A DNA stretch of 53,479 nucleotides from Cyanobacteria bacterium UBA5018. Its GTDB lineage: Bacteria > Cyanobacteriota > Cyanobacteriia > PCC-6307 > Cyanobiaceae. Below are positions 39,413 to 46,418 of this stretch, in pieces (the stretch's first letter is position 1; every line of letters begins with the position of its first letter). The position numbers were made by a program, and so were the translations under genes. The stretch spans positions 8,986 through 62,464 of the forward strand of contig DGYA01000043.1 in the NCBI GenBank assembly GCA_002396505.1. The letters are read 5' to 3'. The notes beneath the pieces were generated by a model that was given only the letters and a program-made list of their open reading frames with translations, ran no database searches and was not told the DNA's origin.

Positions 39413-40052
39413 TCTGTTCCTGGCAGGCGCGGGTGGCCAGCTCCAGGTCGGCCCGCTTACGGGAGGCGGGCGCTGGAATCGGGGTGCCGATGCGGATGTG
39501 GATCGGCAGCAACCGGGCCCGGCGGCTGCCGCTGCCCAGCACCCGATAGCTGTTGATGATCGCCACCGGCAGCAGCGGCGCTCCCGAGCGGGCCGCCAGC
39601 AGCGCCGCGCCGGGTTGGGGGGTATTCACCCGGCCATCCACCTGGCGGGTGCCGTCGATGAACACGCCGGTGGCCCAGCCCTCCGCCAGGCGAGCGGTGG
39701 CGGTGCGGATCGCCTCGCGATCGCTGGCGCCGCGGGCCACCGGGTAGGCGCCACAGGCACGAATAATCCGGCCCAGCAGCGGCACCCGGAACAGTTCGGC
39801 CTTGGCCATGAAGGCCACCGGACGGCCCAGGGCATGGCCCAGCAGCGGTGGGTCCAGATGGGAGCCATGGTTGGCCACCACCACCAGGGCTCCCTCCATC
39901 GGCACATTGACGTTGCCGGCGGTGGCGCCCCTCAGCAACAGTCGATAGATAGGTAGTACCAGCAGGTTGCTGATAATCCAGTAGGTGAGGCTGGGCCTGG
40001 GGGTGCGCAGTAGGGCCGGCGGCTCGGCCGGGCGGCTGATCGCTTGATTCAC
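39312..40052 (-). CDS. plsC: 1-acyl-sn-glycerol-3-phosphate acyltransferase
   Basis: PlsC acylates lysophosphatidic acid to phosphatidic acid in the cell membrane. The 246-residue protein has the catalytic NHGSHLDP (H-x4-D), KAELFRVPLLGRII, and the substrate motif FIDGTRQ, where many homologues have PEGTR. The hydrophobic SLTYWIISNLLVLPIYRLLL anchors it. The GTG start (40050-40052) overlaps the fabD stop (GTGA). It ends the rpaB-plsX-fabH-fabD-plsC series and overlaps the end of ydcF by 101 bp. Confidence 0.93.
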   Translation of the reverse strand: MNQAISRPAEPPALLRTPRPSLTYWIISNLLVLPIYRLLLRGATAGNVNVPMEGALVVVANHGSHLDPPLLGHALGRPVAFMAKAELFRVPLLGRIIRACGAYPVARGASDREAIRTATARLAEGWATGVFIDGTRQVDGRVNTPQPGAALLAARSGAPLLPVAIINSYRVLGSGSRRARLLPIHIRIGTPIPAPASRKRADLELATRACQEQINALLDQGLIREPRLAPAKGAGALPPNPSNPDR

Positions 40053-40939
40053 AGGCCCAGATCCGCGCTGGTGGAGATCTGGGCGGTGCCCACCCCCTGG
40101 CAGCTGCGCTTGATCAGGCCGCTGAGCACGCTGCCCGGACCGATTTCCACGGCTGTGTCGATGGCGGCTTGCGTCAGCTGATCCATGGTTTCGCGCCAGC
40201 GCACGCCGCTGGTCATCTGCTGGCACAGTCGCTGCTTAAGGGCTTCTCCCTTGGTTTCGGGGCTGGGATCGCTGTTGCTGAGCAAGGGAATCGCCGCATC
40301 GGCAAAGGACACCGCCGCCAACTCGGCGGCGAAGGCCGCGGCGGCCTCGGCCATGAAGGGGGAGTGGAAGGCACCACTGACCGCCAGCGGGAGGGCGCGC
40401 TTGCAGCGCAGGGCACCGCTCACTGCGGCCACGGCTGCCGGGCTGCCGGAGAGCACCACCTGGCCGCTGCTGTTGTCGTTGGCGATCACCACCTCGTCGT
40501 TGGCGGCCACCAGGGCCTCGAGCTCGCCCCGGTCGAAACCGATCACGGCGGTCATGGCACCGCCGCCAGCACTGGCCATCAAGGTGCTGCGGCTATGGAT
40601 CAGCCGCAGGCCGGTGTAGGCGTCGAAGACGCCGGCGGCATAGAGCGCCACCAACTCGCCGAGACTGTGGCCCGCCACCAGTTGGGCCTGGCGCCCCTGG
40701 GCCCGGAGCGCATCTACCAGCAGGGTCTCCACCACGAACAGGGCCGGCTGGGTGTTGCGGGTGTCGTTGAGATCCACCAGCTCCCCCTGGGCTTCGCCGT
40801 TGCAGATCGCCAACAGGTCTCTGCCCAGCAGCTCGGAGGCCGCCGCGAAGCGCTCCTTGGCGCCCGGCAGCTCCATCACCCCCTTGGCCATGCCCAAGCT
40901 CTGGGAGCCCTGGCCAGGAAAGACCCAGGCGATGCCCAT
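40049..40939 (-). CDS. fabD: Malonyl-CoA:ACP transacylase
   Basis: FabD loads malonate onto acyl carrier protein for fatty acid elongation. The 296-residue protein begins MGIAWVFPGQGSQSLGMAKG, has the active-site serine in GHSLGELVALYAAG, the malonyl-binding arginine region, the ISGAFHSP-type SGAFHSPFM with catalytic histidine, and GPGSVLSGLIKR at the end. I chose the ATG that opens the FPGQGSQ block; the frame is open further upstream without family support. It follows fabH by 82 bp and overlaps plsC by 4 bp. Confidence 0.96.
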   Translation of the reverse strand: MGIAWVFPGQGSQSLGMAKGVMELPGAKERFAAASELLGRDLLAICNGEAQGELVDLNDTRNTQPALFVVETLLVDALRAQGRQAQLVAGHSLGELVALYAAGVFDAYTGLRLIHSRSTLMASAGGGAMTAVIGFDRGELEALVAANDEVVIANDNSSGQVVLSGSPAAVAAVSGALRCKRALPLAVSGAFHSPFMAEAAAAFAAELAAVSFADAAIPLLSNSDPSPETKGEALKQRLCQQMTSGVRWRETMDQLTQAAIDTAVEIGPGSVLSGLIKRSCQGVGTAQISTSADLGL

Positions 40940-41021
40940 GCAGCCACCATCGATACCAATTGCCAGGAGGTTAGGGCTCAGGGCCGTTGAGAATTTCCCA
41001 GGCCAGTTGAGCCCAGGCCAT

Positions 41022-42095
41022 TCAGGCCTGGGGGCCAGTCCAGCGCAGCAGGGCACCGCCCCAGCTCAGGCCCGCCCCGAAACCGCTGCTGGCCAGCAGA
41101 TGGCCCGATTGCACCCGGCCGTCCTTGACGGCTTCGTCGAGCATCAAGGGGATCGTGGCCGCCGAGGTGTTGCCGTAGTGGGCCAGGTTGCTGAGCACCC
41201 GTTCGTGGGGCACCGCGAAGCGATCGGCCACGGCGTCGAGAATGCGCTGGTTGGCCTGATGCAGTAGCAGCCAGTCGAGCTGAGCGGCGTCGGTGGCGGT
41301 GGCCTCCAGCAGCTCGGCCAGGATCGCCGGCACCTCGCGCACGGCGAATTTGTACACCTCCTGACCGTTCATCTGGATTGGCGAGAAGCCGCCCCTTTGG
41401 GTTGTCAAACCCTCCAACAGCGGTTCGTACTGGTTGAGTTGGGCCAGGGTGAGGCAGCTGTTGCGGCTGCCATCGGAGCGCATCTTGAAACCGAGCAGCC
41501 CATTGGCCTCCCCTGGACAGGCCTCGACGGCCACGGCGCCAGAGCCGTCGCCAAACAGCACGCAGGTGCTGCGATCGTCCCAGTCCACCCAGCGACTGAG
41601 CTGATCGGCCCCGATCACCAGGGCCCGGCGCATGGAGCCACTGGCCAGGTATTGGGAGGCGGTGATCAGGGCGAATAGGAAGCCGCTGCAGGCGGCGGTG
41701 AGATCGAAGGCCACGGCGCGGCTGGCGCCAATGGCCGCCTGCACCCGCGGGGCGGAGCCGAATAGGTCGTCGGGGCTGGAGGTGGCCAACAGGATCAGGT
41801 CCACATCCTCGGGCTGCCAGCCGGCGTGGGCCAGGGCGGCCGCGGCCGCCCTGGAGGCCAAGACGGTGAGCGATTCCTCGGCACTGGCCACCCGCCGGGC
41901 TGTGATGCCGGTACGGCTACGAATCCAGGCATCGGTGGTGTCCACCCGGCCGCTCAGCTGGTCATTGCTGACGCTGGCGGCGGGAAGGGCGCTGCCACAG
42001 CCCACCAGGGCCATGCCCAGCCGCTCCATGCCGGCGGCACCTGGGGCGTGGGTTCCGAGCGACACAGAGGTTGGGCCCGTAGTGGGCTCAGTCAA
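41022..42095 (-). CDS. fabH: Beta-ketoacyl-ACP synthase III
   Basis: FabH starts fatty acid synthesis by condensing acetyl-CoA with malonyl-ACP. The catalytic triad is visible: Cys in DLTAACSGFLFAL, His in LLLHQANQRI, Asn in AHYGNTSAA. The C-terminal ASSGFGAGLSWGGALLRW is the family ending. The TTG at 42093-42095 overlaps the plsX stop and gives 357 residues; an ATG at 42027-42029 (MERLGMALVG) would give a more usual N-terminus. It lies between plsX and fabD on the same strand, within the fatty acid operon. Confidence 0.95.
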   Translation of the reverse strand: MTEPTTGPTSVSLGTHAPGAAGMERLGMALVGCGSALPAASVSNDQLSGRVDTTDAWIRSRTGITARRVASAEESLTVLASRAAAAALAHAGWQPEDVDLILLATSSPDDLFGSAPRVQAAIGASRAVAFDLTAACSGFLFALITASQYLASGSMRRALVIGADQLSRWVDWDDRSTCVLFGDGSGAVAVEACPGEANGLLGFKMRSDGSRNSCLTLAQLNQYEPLLEGLTTQRGGFSPIQMNGQEVYKFAVREVPAILAELLEATATDAAQLDWLLLHQANQRILDAVADRFAVPHERVLSNLAHYGNTSAATIPLMLDEAVKDGRVQSGHLLASSGFGAGLSWGGALLRWTGPQA

Positions 42096-43453
42096 CCACA
42101 GGTGGCTGGTGTGCCAGTGGCTTTGGGGGCCCTGTCCAGGCTGAGGGCATGGAGGTTTTCCATGACGCCATGGCTGGCGGCGGAGTGGGCCAGCCGCAGG
42201 GCGCTAAGCACCGAGAGGGCTTTGCTGCTGCCATGGCCAATCACGCACACCCCGTCCACCCCGAGCAGCAGGGCGCCGCCGTGCTCGGCGTGATCCAGGC
42301 GCTTCTTGATTCGGCGCAGGTTGCCAATCAGGAAAGCTGATCCCACTTTGCCGCGGCGCCCCCGGGGCAGCTCCTCCTTGATCACGTCCAGCAGCACGCT
42401 GCCGACGCTTTCGAGGAACTTGAGCAGCACGTTGCCGGTGAAGCCGTCACAGACCACCACGTCGAAGTTGCTCGACAGGATGTCGCGGCCCTCGCAGTTG
42501 CCGGCGAACTGGAAGCGCTGCTCTGCCGCCAGCAGCTGGTGGCTGCGCAGGCAGAGGTCATTGCCCTTGCACTCCTCCTCGCCGATATTCACCAGGCCCA
42601 GGCGCGGCTTGGCCACCTGGAGTACATCCCGGCAATAGATGTTGCCCAGCAGGGCGAACTGGAGCAGCCACTCGGGTTTGCAGTCCATGTTGGCGCCCAC
42701 GTCCAGCACCAGCACCTGCTTGGTTTGATCCTTGGTGGGGAACAGGGCGCCGATGGCGGGGCGGTCGATGCCCGGCAGCCGACCGAGGCGAAAGATGGCC
42801 GAGGCCATCACGGCTCCAGAGTTGCCGGCCGAGTAGACGGCGGTGGCCTCGCCGCGCTTCACCAGGTCCATGGCCAGGTTGATGCTGGCGTCCCGCTTGC
42901 GCCGCACCACGGTGGCCTCCTCGTCCATGCCGACGGAGGGGCCGCTGGGCACCAGCTCCAGCCTGCCCTTGGCGATCGCCGCGTCCAGTTGCTCTTGCAG
43001 TCCCATCTGGGCCACGGCCCGGGCCAGCGGCTCGGCTTCGGCCACGAAGCGCACCTTCAGGGGCAGCAGCTCCACGGCGTTCAAGCAGCCCTCCAGGATC
43101 GGCCCGGGGGCGTGGTCGCCACCCATGCCGTCCACCGCCAGCCAAAGTCTCTCGCTGTCCTGGATGGCCGGGACCTCGCCGCCATGGCCTGCCTGCAGGC
43201 GCCGTAGCGGGTCGAGCACCAGGGGCTGCAGTACGGATCCGGCCACGCTGGTGGCCGCGCCAGCGACGCTGCCGGCGCCGGAGACGGCAGCGCCAGCCAT
43301 GGAGCCGGCGCTGGACACCGCCGAAGTGGCGGTGCCCACCAGGGAGGTAACCGCAGCGTTGCGGCGATACCAGATCACCAGCCGTCGGATGGAACGGCCG
43401 GGCTTGGCGCGGCGCGGAGAGCGGCCGCTGGCTTCAGGCTCCTTCGGGGGCAA
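42092..43453 (-). CDS. plsX: Phosphate acyltransferase PlsX
   Basis: PlsX makes acyl-phosphate from acyl-ACP, the substrate for PlsY in phospholipid synthesis. The 453-residue product is longer than usual because of about 100 extra N-terminal residues: a basic RRLVIWYRR segment, then a Gly/Ala/Ser/Val stretch with AGS-type repetition. The family core begins at LWLAVDGMGGDHAPGPILEG and includes YSAGNSGAVMASA and LVNIGEEECKGND. The TTG at 43451-43453 lies inside the end of rpaB (20-bp overlap). A shorter start within the extension cannot be ruled out. The stop overlaps fabH. Confidence 0.93.
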   Translation of the reverse strand: MPPKEPEASGRSPRRAKPGRSIRRLVIWYRRNAAVTSLVGTATSAVSSAGSMAGAAVSGAGSVAGAATSVAGSVLQPLVLDPLRRLQAGHGGEVPAIQDSERLWLAVDGMGGDHAPGPILEGCLNAVELLPLKVRFVAEAEPLARAVAQMGLQEQLDAAIAKGRLELVPSGPSVGMDEEATVVRRKRDASINLAMDLVKRGEATAVYSAGNSGAVMASAIFRLGRLPGIDRPAIGALFPTKDQTKQVLVLDVGANMDCKPEWLLQFALLGNIYCRDVLQVAKPRLGLVNIGEEECKGNDLCLRSHQLLAAEQRFQFAGNCEGRDILSSNFDVVVCDGFTGNVLLKFLESVGSVLLDVIKEELPRGRRGKVGSAFLIGNLRRIKKRLDHAEHGGALLLGVDGVCVIGHGSSKALSVLSALRLAHSAASHGVMENLHALSLDRAPKATGTPATCG

Positions 43454-44180
43454 CGGTGTCGACGATGCGTTGGAACAGATACCCCGTGCCGCGAGCCGTG
43501 AGGATCAGCTCGGGATTGGCGGGATCATCTTCCAGTTTGGAGCGCAGCCGGGAAATATGCACATCCACCACCCGGGTATCCACGTGGCGCTCTGGTGTAT
43601 AGCCCCAAACCTCCTTGAGGATTTCGCCGCGGCTGAAGGGCTCGCCGCTGCGGCTGACCAGCAGTTCCAGCAGGCTGAATTCCATGCCGGTGAGCCTGAT
43701 GCGCTCATCCCCGCGGTACACCTGACGCTTGTTGGTGTCGATGCGCAGGTCGCTCACGGCGATCAAGCCGGAGTTGGCGCTGCCGGCCACCTGCTCCTTC
43801 TCCACCCGTCTCAGCACGCAGCGGATGCGGGCTTCGAGCTCCTTGGGGCTGAAGGGCTTGACGACGTAGTCGTCCGCCCCCAGCTCCAGGCCGGTGATGC
43901 GGTCAGCCACATCCCCCAGGGCCGTGAGCATCACGATGGGCACGTCCGATTCTTTACGTAGCTCCTGGCAGACGCCGTAGCCGTCGAGCTTGGGCATCAT
44001 CACGTCGAGCACCACCAGGTCGGGACGGATGTTGTGGAACACCTCCAGGGCTTCGTCGCCATCGCAGGCGGTCACCACCTGGTAGCCGATCATCGTCAGC
44101 CTGGTCTCCAGGATGCGACGAATACTTGCCTCATCGTCGACCACGAGGATCGTTTCTTTCGCGGGAACGGAAGCCGTCAT
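43434..44180 (-). CDS. rpaB: OmpR-type response regulator RpaB (Ycf27)
   Basis: RpaB controls high-light-inducible and photosystem genes in cyanobacteria by binding HLR1 sequences; its kinase is NblS/Hik33. The 248-residue protein has the receiver acid pair D15-D16, phosphorylation site D59 (LVVLDVMMPKLDGYG) and K108, followed by an OmpR-type winged helix. The recognition part is TRVVDVHISRLRSKLED and the ending LTARGTGYLFQ. Sequence and length match RpaB closely. The start is an ATG. It is first in an overlapping run leading into plsX-fabH-fabD-plsC and is divergent from radA. Confidence 0.95.
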   Translation of the reverse strand: MTASVPAKETILVVDDEASIRRILETRLTMIGYQVVTACDGDEALEVFHNIRPDLVVLDVMMPKLDGYGVCQELRKESDVPIVMLTALGDVADRITGLELGADDYVVKPFSPKELEARIRCVLRRVEKEQVAGSANSGLIAVSDLRIDTNKRQVYRGDERIRLTGMEFSLLELLVSRSGEPFSRGEILKEVWGYTPERHVDTRVVDVHISRLRSKLEDDPANPELILTARGTGYLFQRIVDTVAPEGA

Positions 44181-44299
44181 CGCCGCAGCGCTGCTGCTAC
44201 TTCAGATTCGCTCTACTGAAAAGGCCTGAGGGGGCGTTTGTTAACGGAACGCCATCATTCTTCATAAATACGGCTTGGGGCAATCCTGGCGATCCGGCC

Positions 44300-45778
44300 G
44301 TGAACCCGCTGCCCGCTCCATTATTCGCCCCTCTATCCACCAGCTCGCCGGTTCGCCTCTTGGCCAAGTCCGCCACCGCCTACGTCTGCAGCAATTGCGC
44401 AGCTCAAACCCGCCAGTTCTTTGGGCGCTGCGCCGGTTGCGGTAGCTGGAACACCCTGGTGGAGCAGCTGATCGCCGCCCCGGCCGATAGGCGGCGCCGG
44501 CCCCAGGCCGAGACCGGCACCGCCAGGCCAGAGCCCCAAGCGCGGCGTTCCACCCCCATCGGCGCCGTGGCGGAGCGGCCGCTGCAGCGCCTGGGCAGTG
44601 GCTATGGCGAACTGGATCGGGTGCTGGGAGGTGGCCTGGTGCCGGGTTCCCTGGTGTTGCTCGGTGGCGATCCGGGCATCGGCAAATCCACTCTGCTGCT
44701 GCAGAGCGCCAGGGCGATGGCGGCGCGGGCGTCGGTGCTCTACGTGAGCGCCGAAGAGTCGGCCCAGCAGGTCACCCTGCGCTGGCGGCGGCTGGCCGAC
44801 GAGCCAGGGGCCGCCGCTGGCGACTGCCAGCTGTTGGCGGAAACCGATCTGGAGTTGGTGTTGCAGGAGTTGGAGAGCTTGCGGCCGGCCGTGGCGATCA
44901 TCGACAGCATTCAGGCCCTGCACGACGGCGGCTTGGCCAGTGCTCCGGGCTCGGTGGCCCAGGTGCGCGATTGCGCCGCCGCCCTGGCCCGCATCGCCAA
45001 GCGCCAGCACACGGCCCTGCTGCTGGTGGGCCATGTCACCAAGGAAGGGGTGCTGGCTGGCCCCAAGGTGCTGGAGCATCTGGTGGATGCGGTGCTCACC
45101 TTTGAGGGGGATCGCTTCGCCAGCCATCGCCTGTTGCGGGCGGTCAAGAATCGCTTTGGCGCCACCCACGAGCTGGGGGTGTTTGAAATGCGCGATCGGG
45201 GGCTGGTGGAGGTAACCAACCCCAGTGAATTGTTTCTCGGTGGCGACGAGCCCTGCAGTGGCACCGCCACGATCGTGGCCTGTGAGGGCACCAGGCCCCT
45301 GGTGGTGGAATTGCAGGCCCTGGTGAGCACCACCAGCTACGCCAGCCCGCGGCGCACGGCCACCGGCATCGCCGTCAATCGGCTGCACCAGATCCTGGCT
45401 GTGCTGGAGAAGCATTTAGGACTGCCCCTCTCCCGTTTTGATTGCTATCTGGCGGTGGCCGGTGGCTTGGAGGTGGAGGAGCCCGCCGCGGATCTGGGGG
45501 TGGCGGCGGCCGTGGTGGCCAGCTTCCGCGACCTGATCCTGCCGGCCGGCACGGTGCTTATCGGTGAACTGGGCCTGGGGGGGCAACTGAGGGCCGTGGG
45601 TCAGCTGGAGCTGCGCCTCGCCGAAGCGGCTCGCTTGGGCTTCACCCGGGCGGTGGTGCCCCGGGGCAGTGGTCTCGGCGCTGCGGGACTGGGCCTGCAG
45701 CTGCTGGAGGCGGCCACGGTGGCCGAAGCCCTGGTGGCGGCTCTAGGGGTTAATCCCACCCAGCAGGGCACGGCATAG
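44300..45778 (+). CDS. radA: DNA repair protein RadA
   Basis: RadA helps branch migration in homologous recombination. The protein has the N-terminal zinc finger (CSNCAAQTRQFFGRCAGCGSW), the P-loop GGDPGIGKSTLL, the RadA-specific KNRFG in AVKNRFGATHELGVFEM, and a C-terminal Lon-like domain (GGLEVEEPAADLGVAAAV). I used the GTG at 44300; a TTG at 44360 would give MAKSATAYVC, which lines up better with the usual N-terminus. It is divergent from rpaB with 119 bp between starts and convergent with ycf3. Confidence 0.94.
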   Translation: MNPLPAPLFAPLSTSSPVRLLAKSATAYVCSNCAAQTRQFFGRCAGCGSWNTLVEQLIAAPADRRRRPQAETGTARPEPQARRSTPIGAVAERPLQRLGSGYGELDRVLGGGLVPGSLVLLGGDPGIGKSTLLLQSARAMAARASVLYVSAEESAQQVTLRWRRLADEPGAAAGDCQLLAETDLELVLQELESLRPAVAIIDSIQALHDGGLASAPGSVAQVRDCAAALARIAKRQHTALLLVGHVTKEGVLAGPKVLEHLVDAVLTFEGDRFASHRLLRAVKNRFGATHELGVFEMRDRGLVEVTNPSELFLGGDEPCSGTATIVACEGTRPLVVELQALVSTTSYASPRRTATGIAVNRLHQILAVLEKHLGLPLSRFDCYLAVAGGLEVEEPAADLGVAAAVVASFRDLILPAGTVLIGELGLGGQLRAVGQLELRLAEAARLGFTRAVVPRGSGLGAAGLGLQLLEAATVAEALVAALGVNPTQQGTA

Positions 45779-45838
45779 GTGACAAACTTATAAAAACACT
45801 TGAATTGCGATAGGCGGCTAGATATCGCTCAAGATTTA

Positions 45839-45863
45839 AGGCTTTAACTTGAAATTAAAGCCG
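45839..45863. terminator. Candidate AT-rich hairpin between radA and ycf3
   Basis: The perfect 8-bp inverted repeat GGCTTTAA (45840-45847) and TTAAAGCC (45855-45862) has a 7-bp loop. It lies in the 115-bp gap between two convergent genes, where a two-way terminator would be useful. No clear T-run follows on either strand. Confidence 0.4.
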
Positions 45864-45893
45864 ATTATAGGCTATTGATTGGGCTAGTCCTGA

Positions 45894-46415
45894 TTAGAAG
45901 TAGACGTCGACGCTGCCCCTGCCGCTGGTTTTCAGCCAGTTCTGGGCCTCGATGTAATTGTTGGGGGCCAGGCGGATCGCTTTGCTCCAGTATTCGGCCG
46001 CAAGATCGAAGCAGTGATCGGCCTTGTCGGCTTCGCCACGCTCTTCGGCCAGGGAGCCCAGGTGATGGTGGATTACGGCAATGTTGTTGAGAACCTGGGG
46101 CATTTTGCTGTTTAGCTCCAGGGCTTGGCCGTAAAAGTCTAGGGCCTTGCTGTGTTCACCATTGCTGGCGAATACCAGGGCCATATTGTAAAGAATAAAT
46201 GCCCTGTCGTTGGGGTCGTCCTCCAGCTTTAGAGCTTCCTCGTAGTTTTCCAGGGCCTCGGCGTATTCGCCATCGGCCTGGGCGCTCATGCCATCTCGGT
46301 AATAGGCAAAGGCCTCTTTGGCGCGGCGATTGGTGGGCAGCACCTTGAGGATCAGGTCTGCCATCACCGTGAAGCTCTTGTCGATGAAGTTGTCGTTGCG
46401 CTGGGAGCGGGGCAC
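45894..46415 (-). CDS. ycf3: Photosystem I assembly protein Ycf3
   Basis: Ycf3 is a TPR-containing chaperone needed to assemble photosystem I on thylakoids. The 173-residue protein begins with the highly conserved MPRSQRNDNFIDKSF and has three TPR units (YYRDGMSAQADGEYAEALENYEEAL, ILYNMALVFASNGEHSKALDFYGQAL, NNIAVIHHHLG). It ends in NWLKTSGRGSVDVYF. The N-terminal motif fixes the ATG at 46413-46415, only 3 bp from the opposite-strand ATPase ATG at 46419. The gene is convergent with radA. Confidence 0.97.
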   Translation of the reverse strand: MPRSQRNDNFIDKSFTVMADLILKVLPTNRRAKEAFAYYRDGMSAQADGEYAEALENYEEALKLEDDPNDRAFILYNMALVFASNGEHSKALDFYGQALELNSKMPQVLNNIAVIHHHLGSLAEERGEADKADHCFDLAAEYWSKAIRLAPNNYIEAQNWLKTSGRGSVDVYF

Positions 46416-46418
46416 GCT

